Shown piece after piece: positions 1 through 8,003 of a stretch of DNA of 33,886 nt; within the stretch, counting starts at the first letter, position 1, and each line of letters starts with the position of its first letter. The position numbers were made by a program, and so were the translations under genes. Under the pieces are notes generated by a model. The model saw only the letters and a program-made list of their open reading frames with translations. It was not told the origin of the DNA and did not search any database. The stretch is from Photobacterium sp. SKA34 (GTDB taxonomy: Bacteria > Pseudomonadota > Gammaproteobacteria > Enterobacterales > Vibrionaceae): positions 1,181,479 through 1,215,364 of the forward strand of contig NZ_CH724141.1 in NCBI RefSeq assembly GCF_000153325.1. The letters are read 5' to 3'.

Positions 1-262
1 TTTTACCATCAGGACTTTTGGTTATGTATGCATCAGAAACGTCTTTACCTTCATTCAGCTTCACCAACGCAATATTCGTGATTGGCGCACCGACTTCACG
101 CCCTGTAATATGACCATTCGCAATTTTAATGATTGATGGATTATTTGAGTCCAAAGAATGTAGTAGCACTTCTGTATGCTCTCCCCACATTGCAGCAATA
201 CCATCAACGATATTCTCCATCGCATGGAGGATATCGTAATCGCTTTCGGTTAATTCATTCAC
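1..262 (-). CDS. YheO/DauR-type PAS-HTH transcriptional regulator, copy 1 (partial, C-terminus outside window)
   Basis: Only the first 87 codons are inside the window; the gene continues beyond base 1. It begins with GTG at 262-260, preceded by a GGGGA ribosome binding site six bases upstream. The peptide starts with NELTESDYDILHAMENIVDG and lies in the YheO-like PAS sensor domain. It aligns almost residue for residue with the complete regulator at 4201-4860, including HITGREVGAPITN and LNEGKDVSD. The C-terminal helix-turn-helix is off the edge. It lies downstream of cyuA copy 1 on the same strand but is separated from it by a strong terminator, so it probably has its own promoter. The family includes DauR, which controls D-arginine catabolism. 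The ligand here is unknown. Confidence 0.85.
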   Translation of the reverse strand, partial: MNELTESDYDILHAMENIVDGIAAMWGEHTEVLLHSLDSNNPSIIKIANGHITGREVGAPITNIALVKLNEGKDVSDAYITKSPDGK

Positions 263-405
263 GCTTGATCCCCTATTTGAACATAACGTTTCCAATGATC
301 TCATTACAATTATTGTATCAATAATAATACATTCAGAGTATCTACGTTTTTCTTTTAAAATGAAAATTAAGAAGGACTCATAAAAACAGTGCGACTTTCA
401 ACGAA

Positions 406-462
406 GAAAAAAAAGCCATTGCGTAATCATGTTCCGATAAACATGATTACTCGCAATGGCTC
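406..462 (-). terminator. Rho-independent terminator of ridA-cyuA operon, copy 1
   Basis: On the minus strand AGCCATTGCG and CGCAATGGCT pair as the base of a long stem extended by AATCATG/CATGATT, followed by a run of eight T. It starts 18 bases after the cyuA stop codon. Confidence 0.85.
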
Positions 463-479
463 TTATTATTCTTTTTTAT

Positions 480-1769
480 TTATGCAGACATGATCTCAAT
501 GATAACTTTGTCTGTATTTACCATACCTTCACGTACCATTTTACCAACGTTACGGATTGTTTTTTCTACGTCATCAGCAACAATACCCTGACAACGAGCT
601 TCATTGTAATCTAACGCCATTAATGTACTCATCACAGCTGAGCTTGTAGAGCTCTTAACTTTCATCGCACAAGTCGATTTAGCACCATCACAGAACATAC
701 CGGTGGTATCACTCAGTGTATTTTGGACTGCCATACAAGATTGCTCAAAAGTACCACCGGCAAGGTAAGTCATGGCCATCGCTGCCGCTGAACTTGTGAC
801 CGCACAACCACAGAATGGTGATAGTGGTGGGTAGAACGATTTCATATACACTGCTGCTAAATGACTCATGATAAGTGCACGTGTCATTGTCTCTTCACTT
901 GCTTCGTAATGACTTGCAAATTCAATCACAGGCATTGATGCACAAATACCTTGGTTACCACTACCGTAGTTACTCATTGCTGGCAATGTTGCGCCCCCCA
1001 TACGTGCATCTGAAGCGGCTGCTGATCGCATAATTGCACGATTAGCTAAACTATCACCAATTAAGCCACTTGAAATGTGCTTTTTAAAAGTACGGCCAAT
1101 TTGTAAGCCATACTCATTTTCTAAACCTTCGTTTGATAACGCTACCGTTAAGTTATAAGCCTCAACCATAAATGCAATTTCTTCAAACTCAACTTGAGTG
1201 GCGAAGTCATAAATACCTTTTAGCGAGATATCAACACCTTCACATACTGACGCTGTTGACTTTGGTTTCCCTGCTGAACTTGTGTCTGAGCTTAAGTCAA
1301 AGACCACTTTACCGTTAAGTGTCTTCTTAACAACTTGTGTATGACCACCGCTAATTTCAACTATCGCGACATCATCACCGGCTTTCGCCGTAACTTCACA
1401 GTAAATAAATTCTTCAACATCTTTACGACCTGCAGTCACTTTACCTGCGTCAATCAGTTGTTGTGCTTTTTCTACGTGCTCTGGCGTAATGTTGACCAGA
1501 ACTTCTAAACCACCGTTAGGGTTACCACCAATAGCACCTGCTGCCGAAGCAATAGGCAAACCAATACGACCCGTACCAGGAACAAAAACACCCATTGAGT
1601 TTTTAAACAGGTTATCTGAAACTTTCACGTCTAGCTCTTCAGGAGCGCGACCAAGTAACTCTGCTACAACAGCTGATGCATACGCCGCTGAAATAGGCTC
1701 TGTACAACCAAATGCTGGTTTAACTACTGTATTAATGATGTTTTTGTATTGCTGCCATTGTGTCTTCAT
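480..1769 (-). CDS. cyuA: L-cysteine desulfidase / Fe-S serine dehydratase alpha-type enzyme (CyuA/YhaM family), copy 1
   Basis: 429 residues, close to E. coli CyuA (YhaM). The family breaks down L-cysteine to sulfide, ammonia and pyruvate, via 2-aminoacrylate, with a [4Fe-4S] cluster. The four cysteines that match the ligands of the archaeal enzyme are visible: Cys22 in FGCTEP, Cys320 in SPFCG, and Cys360 and Cys367 in CDGAKSTC. Their spacings of 40 and 7 are those of the family. No signal peptide or membrane segment is seen, so the enzyme is cytosolic. The ATG has AGGGG about eight bases upstream. It follows ridA by 52 bases in one leftward operon. L-serine or another small amino acid could be the true substrate. 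It is about 80% identical to the second copy at 5175-6464, with most differences after residue 150. Confidence 0.88.
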   Translation of the reverse strand: MKTQWQQYKNIINTVVKPAFGCTEPISAAYASAVVAELLGRAPEELDVKVSDNLFKNSMGVFVPGTGRIGLPIASAAGAIGGNPNGGLEVLVNITPEHVEKAQQLIDAGKVTAGRKDVEEFIYCEVTAKAGDDVAIVEISGGHTQVVKKTLNGKVVFDLSSDTSSAGKPKSTASVCEGVDISLKGIYDFATQVEFEEIAFMVEAYNLTVALSNEGLENEYGLQIGRTFKKHISSGLIGDSLANRAIMRSAAASDARMGGATLPAMSNYGSGNQGICASMPVIEFASHYEASEETMTRALIMSHLAAVYMKSFYPPLSPFCGCAVTSSAAAMAMTYLAGGTFEQSCMAVQNTLSDTTGMFCDGAKSTCAMKVKSSTSSAVMSTLMALDYNEARCQGIVADDVEKTIRNVGKMVREGMVNTDKVIIEIMSA

Positions 1770-1821
1770 ATATAACCCCTAACGGTTTAGATTTATTTTA
1801 TTTTTATTTTTATTTGTATGA

Positions 1822-2202
1822 TTATTTACGATGAGCAATCGCTTCAATTTCTACAAGCGCACCCATTGGTAAATCTTTCACTGCGAAACAGCTACGTGCA
1901 GGGCACTCTGTTTTAAAGAAGTCAGCATAGACAGCATTGAAAGCAGCAAAATCTTCAATGTTTGCTAAGTAACAGGTTGTTTTTAAAACCGTATCCATAT
2001 CACCGCCGCCCGCTTCAAGAACAGAGCGTAGGTTAACTAATGATTGGCGAGATTGTTCTGCAATACCACCATCCACAATGCCACCTTTCTCTTTACATAC
2101 TGGCAATTGACCAGAAGTAAAAATTAGCTCACCAAATGTATTACCGTGAGAGTAAGGACCAATTGCGTCTGGCGCTGATTTAGATGTGATTACTTTTGTC
2201 AT
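1822..2202 (-). CDS. ridA: RidA-family 2-iminobutanoate/2-iminopropanoate deaminase, copy 1
   Basis: 126 residues, the normal length for this cytosolic trimeric family, which hydrolyses the reactive enamine/imine (2-aminoacrylate and relatives) released by PLP- or Fe-S-dependent dehydratases. Family signatures seen are IGPYSHG (residues 14-20), TSGQLP (29-34) and CPARSCFAV (100-108). The last contains Arg103, the substrate-carboxylate-binding arginine that marks catalytically competent RidA. It is first gene of the leftward operon with cyuA, whose product would make RidA's substrate. The protein differs from the copy at 6507-6887 at only two positions (Thr22/Ala and His124/Tyr). The ribosome binding site is weak (GAG about ten bases upstream). 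A housekeeping ridA probably exists elsewhere, so this may be a dedicated paralogue. Confidence 0.9.
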   Translation of the reverse strand: MTKVITSKSAPDAIGPYSHGNTFGELIFTSGQLPVCKEKGGIVDGGIAEQSRQSLVNLRSVLEAGGGDMDTVLKTTCYLANIEDFAAFNAVYADFFKTECPARSCFAVKDLPMGALVEIEAIAHRK

Positions 2203-2236
2203 GATTTTTTATCTCGCTATTGAAAATTCAAATTTA

Positions 2237-2265
2237 GTTTAACCCTCGCCTTTCACTTTTTGCAA
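2237..2265 (-). promoter_or_regulatory. Probable sigma-70 promoter of ridA-cyuA, copy 1
   Basis: On the minus strand TTGCAA (-35, 2265-2260) and TTAAAC (-10, 2242-2237) are 17 bases apart. The second copy keeps TTGCAA, the 17-base spacer length and TTAAAA although the spacer sequence differs, which supports function. Confidence 0.5.
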
Positions 2266-2475
2266 CTTTAATTGCAATAAACAAGATGATCATTTTCGAT
2301 TGCAAAATTATCAAAAATGATCGATAAAAACAAAAACCCATAAAAACAGTACATTAAACAAAAATAATCAATAAAAGCCTCCATTTATTCTTTTGGGAAT
2401 ATTTATTATTTTAAATAAATTTGAATAAAACAACATTCTGAAATATATTCACCAAAGAGGAAACAGCGTAACAAT

Positions 2476-2510
2476 GATAATTACAAACAAAATACGCAAT
2501 TTTTTTTTCA
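2476..2510 (+). promoter_or_regulatory. Conserved GATAATTACA-N10-GCAA-T9 block upstream of azlC, copy 1
   Basis: GATAATTACA (2476-2485), ten variable bases, then GCAA followed by nine T (2500-2508). The T run ends 29 bases before the azlC ATG, exactly as in copy 2. It stands out in otherwise diverged intergenic DNA. Confidence 0.4.
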
Positions 2511-2537
2511 GAAATGACACGCAAAAATAGGCTCAAC

Positions 2538-3305
2538 ATGAAAAAACAACTTATACAAGCAGGTTTAAAGGCAATATTTCCGCTCTGCGTAGGCGCTTTC
2601 CCTTTCTCATTTATTGTTTGGGCTATCAGTATTAATGCTGGTATGGACGTACTACAAAGCACGTTATGGTCACTGACTGTTTTTGCAGGCTCTGCACAAA
2701 TGGTCGCACTCGGCCTTATTCAATCATCAACTGAGTTAATTGTGATTGCATTAACCACTTTTGTGATTAACTTACGCCACGTTTTATACAGTGCGTCACT
2801 ATCCGAATATGTAAAAGAATACTCAATGCCAACACGTGCATTAATGGCCTACGGTTTAACCGATGAAGTATATGCTGCAACCGTTGGTGAAATGAAAGAT
2901 GAAAAACCTGGTCGCCATTGGTTTTATTTAGCAGCCATGTTTGGTTTTTGGGTTAACTGGGTTGTCGCTGACTTCTTTGGTGCAGTAATTGGTTCATCTT
3001 TCCCTCATATTGCTGATTACGGTTTAGATTTTGCGATGGTAGCAGCCTTTATAGCTATCGTTATTCCACAGGTTAAAAAACGTGAGTGTATTGTGGCAGC
3101 CGTTGTTGCTACCGTTACAGGTATCTTATTATCAGGCTTACCTTACTCTTTAGGTCTTGTTGTTGCGGCAATTGTTGGTGTATACGCGGGTTATAAAATG
3201 GATTTATCAACTGAGCGTATGGAAGCAGAACTGAAAGACAAAGTTCGTCAAGAAATCGAAAAAGAGCAAAAAAACACTCAACCAACCAAAACAATCACTA
3301 AATAA
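2538..3305 (+). CDS. azlC: AzlC family amino-acid exporter large subunit, copy 1
   Basis: 255 residues from the ATG at 2538. Together with AzlD it forms an inner-membrane exporter, known in other bacteria for branched-chain amino acids and azaleucine resistance. Typical AzlC sequence is seen near the N-terminus (FPLCVGAFPFSFIV), in the FAGSAQM segment and in the INLRHVLYSASL motif. Several hydrophobic helices are followed by a charged C-terminal tail rich in Lys and Glu. An in-frame ATG at 2514 would add eight residues. I reject it because copy 2 has no matching start and the AGG at about 2524 suits the ATG at 2538. The azlD gene follows after 14 bases. Residue 23 is Trp in this copy and Gly in copy 2. 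The exported substrate is not known. Confidence 0.88.
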   Translation: MKKQLIQAGLKAIFPLCVGAFPFSFIVWAISINAGMDVLQSTLWSLTVFAGSAQMVALGLIQSSTELIVIALTTFVINLRHVLYSASLSEYVKEYSMPTRALMAYGLTDEVYAATVGEMKDEKPGRHWFYLAAMFGFWVNWVVADFFGAVIGSSFPHIADYGLDFAMVAAFIAIVIPQVKKRECIVAAVVATVTGILLSGLPYSLGLVVAAIVGVYAGYKMDLSTERMEAELKDKVRQEIEKEQKNTQPTKTITK

Positions 3306-3319
3306 TTGGGGCTATTATT

Positions 3320-3700
3320 ATGGATTCTCACGCACACATCGCTCTAAGTAATGAATTTGTAATTTACTTATCATTAGTAATGGCTGTAGCCACTTTTATC
3401 ATTCGTTTCGCGGTTATTGGTATGGCTGGACGTTTTAATATGTCAGAGCGTTTTAAGAAAACATTACGCTTTGTCCCCGTCACCGTATTACCTGCAATCA
3501 TTGCTGTAGAAATATTAGGTAAAGGTTCAAACTTTGCATTTAACTTAGAAAACCCAAAAGTTCTTGCAGCAATTGTTTGTACTGCCGTCAGTCTTCGTTT
3601 TGGGCTTATCTGGGTGGTGATCAGTGGCTTGGTTTCATTGGTACTATTTCAAAATTATATAGAACCAATTACTCAGTTCATTACCCATTTTATGGCGTAG
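3320..3700 (+). CDS. azlD: AzlD family exporter small subunit, copy 1
   Basis: 126 residues, slightly longer than many AzlD proteins. It is a small membrane protein with about four hydrophobic segments. It carries the family-typical stretch FKKTLRFVPVTVLPAI (about residues 45-60) followed by a central hydrophobic core. It is the obligate partner of AzlC, which lies 14 bases upstream in the same transcript; GGGG precedes the ATG. A clear terminator follows about 30 bases after the stop, so azlC-azlD form a two-gene rightward operon. It is about 94% identical to the copy at 8004-8384, with changes mostly conservative (Ile/Leu/Val exchanges). Confidence 0.85.
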   Translation: MDSHAHIALSNEFVIYLSLVMAVATFIIRFAVIGMAGRFNMSERFKKTLRFVPVTVLPAIIAVEILGKGSNFAFNLENPKVLAAIVCTAVSLRFGLIWVVISGLVSLVLFQNYIEPITQFITHFMA

Positions 3701-3730
3701 TAATGTTTAAAAACATACTTAATCGCTCTT

Positions 3731-3760
3731 AAAATCCCGAGTTCCCCACTCGGGATTTTT
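3731..3760 (+). terminator. Rho-independent terminator of azlCD, copy 1
   Basis: AAATCCCGAG and CTCGGGATTT pair around a seven-base loop, followed by T residues. Confidence 0.9.
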
Positions 3761-4155
3761 ATATCTCAGTATGAGTTAACGCCAAATAAAGTCTTCTTAA
3801 AACACTCCTAAATTAGCTTAATTAGGAAGCGTTCTTTTAAAACCAAGAATAAACCTATAACTCTTCAGCGTGAACGCATAATTAAAGAACAAGGTTTTAG
3901 CCTAGCCGATAGAATCTATAATTATTAACAGCGCTTTTCATACCGCAGTCAGTCTTCAATCTGAGTTTATTAAGGAATAATTAGAAGCCTCTACCCTTAG
4001 AAACTTTTCATAATGATTTCTGTAACCAAAAGGAAGATATTCACTTTTTGACTGATGGAGTAAAATTCATTAACGAAAAGCCTAGCTTATGACTCCTAAT
4101 TTGATGTATATCCATGAGACTTCATGCTTAACCAAAGACCTGATAATTATCTATA
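3761..4155. other. Gene-poor spacer between the two cassette units with short decayed ORF fragments
   Basis: No intact gene is seen. Two protein-like stretches on the plus strand lack start codons: one reads KRSFKTKNKPITLQ then RERIIKEQGFSLADRIYNY before a stop at about 3930, and one reads KEDIHFLTDGVKF then INEKPSL before a stop at about 4090. They may be remains of a gene lost between the duplicated units. I do not recognise the family, and they could be chance open stretches. Confidence 0.35.
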
Positions 4156-4186
4156 AAAAAGCAGCCTATATAAGGCCGCTTTTTTA
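4156..4186 (-). terminator. Terminator after regulator copy 2 (usable in both directions)
   Basis: GCGGCC and GGCTGC (one G-U pair) form the stem around TTATATA, with runs of A and T on the two sides. It starts about 15 bases after the regulator stop codon. Confidence 0.7.
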
Positions 4187-4200
4187 TTCAATGAATGAGC

Positions 4201-4860
4201 TTATACCGCCTCAGCGTGCGCACGTATTTCACGTAAATAGCGATAGATAGTATGAATCGATATATCTAACCCTTTCGCTGCAATTTGCGCACTGTCTTTT
4301 AAATCAAAAATACCCAAGTCGTTTAAACGAGTAACAATCTCACGGCTTTTTTTGGAAAGCGGAATATTACTATTATTCGTCACTTGCTCACGCACATTCT
4401 CAATCGAACTGTGCATCATTTCATCATTGTTTCGAGCAAAGGTCTCTGCCGTAACACCATGATCAAAGTGTGAGTGAATATTGGGAAGCAAGTTCTGCAT
4501 CATTGATTGAAATGGTGCATCTAAATTCGAATTCACACATAACATACCAATCGCTTTATTATTTTTATTTCGAATAATCGTAGAAATAGAACGTAAAGTC
4601 TTACCATCTGGACACTTGGTAATATAGGAATCAGAAACATCTTTACCTTCGTTCAATTTTACTAAAGCAAAATTGGTGATAGGTGCACCGACTTCTCGCC
4701 CTGTAATATGACCATTCGCAATTTTCATTATTGATGGGTTGTTGTTATCTAAACAATGAAGCGCCACTTCAGTGTGCTCTCCCCACATTGCCGCAATACC
4801 ATCCACGATATTCTCCATTGCGTGAAGGATATCGTAATCACTTTCAGTTAACTCTTGCAC
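4201..4860 (-). CDS. YheO/DauR-type PAS-HTH transcriptional regulator, copy 2
   Basis: 219 residues. Residues about 8-118 form a YheO-like PAS sensor domain (DYDILHAMENIVDGIAAMWG at its start). The C-terminus, about 165-215, is a DauR-type helix-turn-helix (SKKSREIVTRLNDLGIF and later ISIHTIYRYLREI). The family includes E. coli YheO and Pseudomonas DauR, a D-arginine-responsive repressor. The start is GTG at 4860-4858 with GGGAG six bases upstream; the partial copy at 1-262 also begins with GTG. It sits downstream of the ridA-cyuA terminator and has its own. Its position next to the divergent ridA-cyuA / azlCD operons makes it the likely local regulator, which is inference. The effector may be a small amino acid. 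Confidence 0.88.
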   Translation of the reverse strand: MQELTESDYDILHAMENIVDGIAAMWGEHTEVALHCLDNNNPSIMKIANGHITGREVGAPITNFALVKLNEGKDVSDSYITKCPDGKTLRSISTIIRNKNNKAIGMLCVNSNLDAPFQSMMQNLLPNIHSHFDHGVTAETFARNNDEMMHSSIENVREQVTNNSNIPLSKKSREIVTRLNDLGIFDLKDSAQIAAKGLDISIHTIYRYLREIRAHAEAV

Positions 4861-5101
4861 CTTTCACTCCCGAATTAATCGAACGCATCATGTAAACTAG
4901 GCATAGTTGTAATAATAAAGATGCTAATTTATCAAGATTTGATTTTACATAAAAAATAACGAAGTAATTTTAATATTCATCAACCGAATGGTATTATTTA
5001 TCGACATGTGCACTAAATTAGACAAGCCATAAGTACTTTTTTATGGTTTTAGTTGTGTGTTAAGTAACACTCTATCGTATGCGATGAAGAAGAAATTCAA
5101 T
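4861..5101. other. Upstream region of regulator copy 2
   Basis: The gene-free stretch 4861-5174 contains the ribosome binding site and presumably the promoter of the regulator, plus the cyuA copy 2 terminator at 5102-5156. It is AT-rich with no convincing ORF. I see little similarity to the matching interval at 263-405. Confidence 0.4.
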
Positions 5102-5156
5102 AAAAAAGCCATTGCTCAATCCTGCTTACTTTAAACACGATTGATAGCAATGGCTC
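5102..5156 (-). terminator. Rho-independent terminator of ridA-cyuA operon, copy 2
   Basis: On the minus strand AGCCATTGCT pairs with (A)GCAATGGCT, extended by TCAATC/GATTGA, followed by a T run. The outer stem matches the copy 1 terminator while the loop has diverged. Confidence 0.85.
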
Positions 5157-5174
5157 TTTTTAAATGTTAAACAA

Positions 5175-6464
5175 TTATGCAGACATAATGTCGATAATTG
5201 TCGCATCGGTATTAGACATGCCTAATCGCACCATCTTACCGACATTTCGGATTGTTTTTTCTACGTCTTTAGCAACAATACCTTGAGAATGTGCTTCATG
5301 GTTTTCAATTGCCATCAAGAAACTCATTACTGCTGAGTTTGTTGAGCTTTTAACTTTCATAGCACATGTTGATTTTGCACCATCACAATACATACCTGTG
5401 GTATCACTTAGCGTATTCTGAATAGCAAAACACATTTGCTCAAAATTACCACCAGAAAGATATACCATACCCATAGCAGCAGCTGAACTTGTCACTGCAT
5501 TCCCACAGAATGGTGAAAGTGGCGGGTAGAACGATTTCATGTAAATCGCACCAAGGTGGCTCATGATTAATGCACGAGCAAGCTGCTCTTCAGAAGAACC
5601 ATAGTGCTTCGCAGCCTCTACCACAGGCATAGTTGCAGCAATACCTTGGTTACCACTACCAAAGTTACTCATTGCAGGTAGAGTTGCACCACCCATACGA
5701 GCATCAGATGCAGCTGCTGTTCGCATTACAATATTATTAATTAAACCATTGCCAAATAGACCTTTTGCAATGCTTTTTTGAATAGTTCGACCTACCTCTA
5801 AACCGTAGGCGTGATTCAGACCTTCATCAGATAGAGCACTGTTTAGATTACGTGCTTCTAGAATGAATTTAATTTCTTCAAACTCAACATTAGTTGCAAA
5901 ATCATAAATACCTTCTATTGAGATATCTACACCTTCACACACTGACGCCGTTGATTTTGGCTTTTCATCTTTACTTAGATCAGTTGTTGCATCAAAAACA
6001 GTATTGCCATTAAGCGTTTTCTTAACTACCTGAGTGTGCCCGCCACTAATTTCAACAATAGCAACATCACTACCCGCTTTAGCAATTACTTCACAGTAGA
6101 TAAATTCTTCAACATCTTTACGGCCAGCTTTTACTTTACCAGCATCAATAAGTTGTTGTGCTTTTTCTACATGTTCTGGTTTGATGTTTACAAGAACTTC
6201 TAAACCACCATTAGGGTTACCACCTACAGCACCAGCAGCCGATGCAATAGCTAAACCAATACGCCCAGTTCCTGGAACAAACACACCCATAGAGTTTTTA
6301 AACAGGTTATCAGAAACTTTAACCTCTAGCTCTTCAGGCGCTTGACCCAACAAATCTGCAGCAACAGCTGATGCATAAGCTGCTGAGATTGGTTCTGTAC
6401 AGCCAAATGCGGGTTTAACTACTGCGTTAATGATATTTTTGTATTGCTGCCATTGCGTTTTCAT
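5175..6464 (-). CDS. cyuA: L-cysteine desulfidase / Fe-S serine dehydratase alpha-type enzyme (CyuA/YhaM family), copy 2
   Basis: 429 residues, the same length as copy 1. All four presumed [4Fe-4S] ligands are kept: Cys22 (FGCTEP), Cys320 (SPFCG), Cys360 and Cys367 (CDGAKSTC). Four other cysteines of copy 1 are replaced: Cys275 by Ala, Cys322 by Asn, Cys393 by Ser, while Cys345 is kept. I count about 84 differences from copy 1, only about 11 of them in the first 150 residues, and a dense cluster between about 155 and 250. Both copies look intact and therefore functional, possibly with different substrate preference. The ATG has TAGGGG about eight bases upstream. It follows ridA copy 2 by 42 bases in one operon and ends at a strong terminator. 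Confidence 0.88.
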   Translation of the reverse strand: MKTQWQQYKNIINAVVKPAFGCTEPISAAYASAVAADLLGQAPEELEVKVSDNLFKNSMGVFVPGTGRIGLAIASAAGAVGGNPNGGLEVLVNIKPEHVEKAQQLIDAGKVKAGRKDVEEFIYCEVIAKAGSDVAIVEISGGHTQVVKKTLNGNTVFDATTDLSKDEKPKSTASVCEGVDISIEGIYDFATNVEFEEIKFILEARNLNSALSDEGLNHAYGLEVGRTIQKSIAKGLFGNGLINNIVMRTAAASDARMGGATLPAMSNFGSGNQGIAATMPVVEAAKHYGSSEEQLARALIMSHLGAIYMKSFYPPLSPFCGNAVTSSAAAMGMVYLSGGNFEQMCFAIQNTLSDTTGMYCDGAKSTCAMKVKSSTNSAVMSFLMAIENHEAHSQGIVAKDVEKTIRNVGKMVRLGMSNTDATIIDIMSA

Positions 6465-6506
6465 AAGTGGTACCCCTACTGATTTTTATATTTATAGCTG
6501 TATTTA

Positions 6507-6887
6507 TTACTTGCGGTATGCAATCGCTTCGATTTCTACAAGAGCACCCATTGGTAAATCTTTTACTGCGAAACAGCTACGTGCAGGGCACTCTGTTTTA
6601 AAGAAATCAGCATAAACAGCATTGAAAGCAGCAAAGTCTTCAATATTTGCTAAGTAACAGGTTGTTTTTAAAACCGTATCCATATCACCGCCGCCCGCTT
6701 CAAGAACAGAGCGTAGGTTAACTAATGACTGGCGAGATTGTTCTGCAATACCACCATCCACAATGCCACCTTTCTCTTTACATACTGGCAATTGACCAGA
6801 AGTAAAAATTAGCTCACCAAATGCATTACCGTGAGAGTAAGGACCAATTGCGTCTGGCGCTGATTTAGATGTGATTACTTTTGTCAT
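6507..6887 (-). CDS. ridA: RidA-family 2-iminobutanoate/2-iminopropanoate deaminase, copy 2
   Basis: 126 residues with the same signatures as copy 1 (IGPYSHG, TSGQLP, PARSCFAV with Arg103). It should hydrolyse 2-aminoacrylate-type intermediates made by the CyuA enzyme encoded directly downstream. The DNA is nearly identical to copy 1 over the 5' two thirds and the leader just upstream (about four differences in 270 bases), but shows about twelve differences in the last 145 bases. That contrast suggests recent gene conversion over the 5' part. The last codons (AIAYRK against AIAHRK) differ most. Confidence 0.9.
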   Translation of the reverse strand: MTKVITSKSAPDAIGPYSHGNAFGELIFTSGQLPVCKEKGGIVDGGIAEQSRQSLVNLRSVLEAGGGDMDTVLKTTCYLANIEDFAAFNAVYADFFKTECPARSCFAVKDLPMGALVEIEAIAYRK

Positions 6888-6921
6888 GATTTTTTATCTC
6901 GCTATCGAAAATTCAAATTTA

Positions 6922-6950
6922 TTTTAACCTTTTAAAATCAAATATTGCAA
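6922..6950 (-). promoter_or_regulatory. Probable sigma-70 promoter of ridA-cyuA, copy 2
   Basis: TTGCAA (-35, 6950-6945) and TTAAAA (-10, 6927-6922) on the minus strand are separated by 17 bases, the same arrangement as at 2237-2265 although the spacer sequence differs. Confidence 0.5.
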
Positions 6951-7150
6951 TTTTTTTTGCATTTAATTTCAAGATCAATATTTGCAAAAATGAAACAAAT
7001 ACCATAAACCACTGATTAAAATAAAAAAAACCAAAAATAGCATCAAAAAAACGCCACTATGTGATGACATGTTAATAACTTAGTAATAAAAATGATTGAA
7101 TAAATTGTTGCGTTAAAATATATTTTCAGAAAAATAAAGCAGCGAAAAAA

Positions 7151-7185
7151 GATAATTACATCGCTTAATTGCAATTTTTTTTTCA
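7151..7185 (+). promoter_or_regulatory. Conserved GATAATTACA-N10-GCAA-T9 block upstream of azlC, copy 2
   Basis: GATAATTACA (7151-7160), ten other bases, GCAA and nine T (7175-7183). The T run ends 29 bases before the azlC ATG, the same distances as in copy 1. Confidence 0.4.
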
Positions 7186-7212
7186 TTTAACGACACACCA
7201 AATAGGCGCAAC

Positions 7213-7989
7213 ATGAAAAAACAACTTATACAAGCAGGTTTAAAGGCAATCTTCCCGCTATGCGTAGGGGCATTTCCATTTTCATTTATTGTAGGGGCAA
7301 TCAGTATTAACGCTGGTATGGACGTTCTACAAAGTACGTTATGGTCACTGACTGTTTTTGCAGGCTCAGCCCAGATGATTGCTCTTGGTCTGGTGCAATC
7401 CTCAACGGAATTGATTGTGATTGCGTTAACCACCTTTGTTATCAACTTACGCCACGTTCTTTATAGCGCGTCACTGTCTGAATATGTAAAAGAATACTCA
7501 ATGCCAACTCGTGCACTAATGGCATACGGCCTAACCGATGAGGTATATGCTGCAACCGTTGGTGAAATGAAACATGAGAAACCAGGTCGTCATTGGTTTT
7601 ATTTAGCGGCAATGTTTGGCTTTTGGGTTAACTGGGTTGTAGCTGATTTCTGTGGTGCCATTATTGGTTCATCTTTCCCTCATATTGCTGATTACGGTTT
7701 AGATTTTGCAATGGTTGCCGCCTTCATTGCTATTGTTATCCCACAAGTTAAAAATCGTGAATGTATTGTTGCTGCCGTGGTAGCGACAGTAACAGGAATC
7801 CTACTTTCAGGTCTTCCTTACTCACTAGGTTTAGTTGTAGCAGCTGTCGTTGGTGTGTACGCAGGCTACAAAATGGATTTATCAACTGAGCGTATGGAAG
7901 CCGATCTGAAAGAAGAAGTTCGTCACGAAATTGAAAAAGAAGATAAAGAGCAAAACAACACTCAACCAATTAACGCAATCGCTAAATAA
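7213..7989 (+). CDS. azlC: AzlC family amino-acid exporter large subunit, copy 2
   Basis: 258 residues. It is the membrane subunit of an AzlCD-type amino-acid exporter, about 96% identical to copy 1. Shared landmarks are FPLCVGAFPFSFIV, FAGSAQM and INLRHVLYSASL. Most differences are in the hydrophilic C-terminal tail, which is three residues longer here. No upstream in-frame ATG exists, which fixes the start of both copies at MKKQLIQAG. An AGG about seven bases upstream serves as ribosome binding site. The azlD gene follows after 14 bases. Residue 23 is Gly here and Trp in copy 1, inside the first membrane segment. Confidence 0.88.
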   Translation: MKKQLIQAGLKAIFPLCVGAFPFSFIVGAISINAGMDVLQSTLWSLTVFAGSAQMIALGLVQSSTELIVIALTTFVINLRHVLYSASLSEYVKEYSMPTRALMAYGLTDEVYAATVGEMKHEKPGRHWFYLAAMFGFWVNWVVADFCGAIIGSSFPHIADYGLDFAMVAAFIAIVIPQVKNRECIVAAVVATVTGILLSGLPYSLGLVVAAVVGVYAGYKMDLSTERMEADLKEEVRHEIEKEDKEQNNTQPINAIAK

Positions 7990-8003
7990 TAAGGGCTACT
8001 ATT

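Larger units (their letters stand above)
2203..2537. promoter_or_regulatory. Divergent control region between ridA and azlC, copy 1
   Basis: 335 bases without a gene. It holds the ridA promoter, three TTGCAA-type motifs (at about 2260, 2270 and 2300), a 9-bp inverted repeat GATCATTTT (2288-2296) / AAAATGATC (2314-2322), and the GATAATTACA-N10-GCAA-T9 block upstream of azlC. The same layout, apart from the inverted repeat, recurs at 6888-7212. Confidence 0.6.
6888..7212. promoter_or_regulatory. Divergent control region between ridA and azlC, copy 2
   Basis: 325 bases without a gene. It contains the ridA promoter (6922-6950), TTGCAA-type motifs at about 6945, 6957, 6982 and 7170, and the GATAATTACA-N10-GCAA-T9 block before azlC. 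The bulk of the sequence has diverged from copy 1, so the shared pieces are good regulator-site candidates. Confidence 0.6.

Noticed and set aside
1489..1782. Plus-strand ORF of 97 residues opposite cyuA copy 1
   Set aside because: It is the antisense shadow of a well-supported enzyme gene, without a ribosome binding site or recognisable family.
2514..2537. Upstream ATG giving azlC copy 1 eight extra residues
   Set aside because: Copy 2 has no ATG there and the AGG ribosome binding site fits the downstream ATG in both copies.
7113..7445. Minus-strand ORF of 110 residues over azlC copy 2 (and the similar one at 2411-2662 over copy 1)
   Set aside because: Both mirror azlC and its upstream region; the repeat of the frame simply follows the gene duplication.
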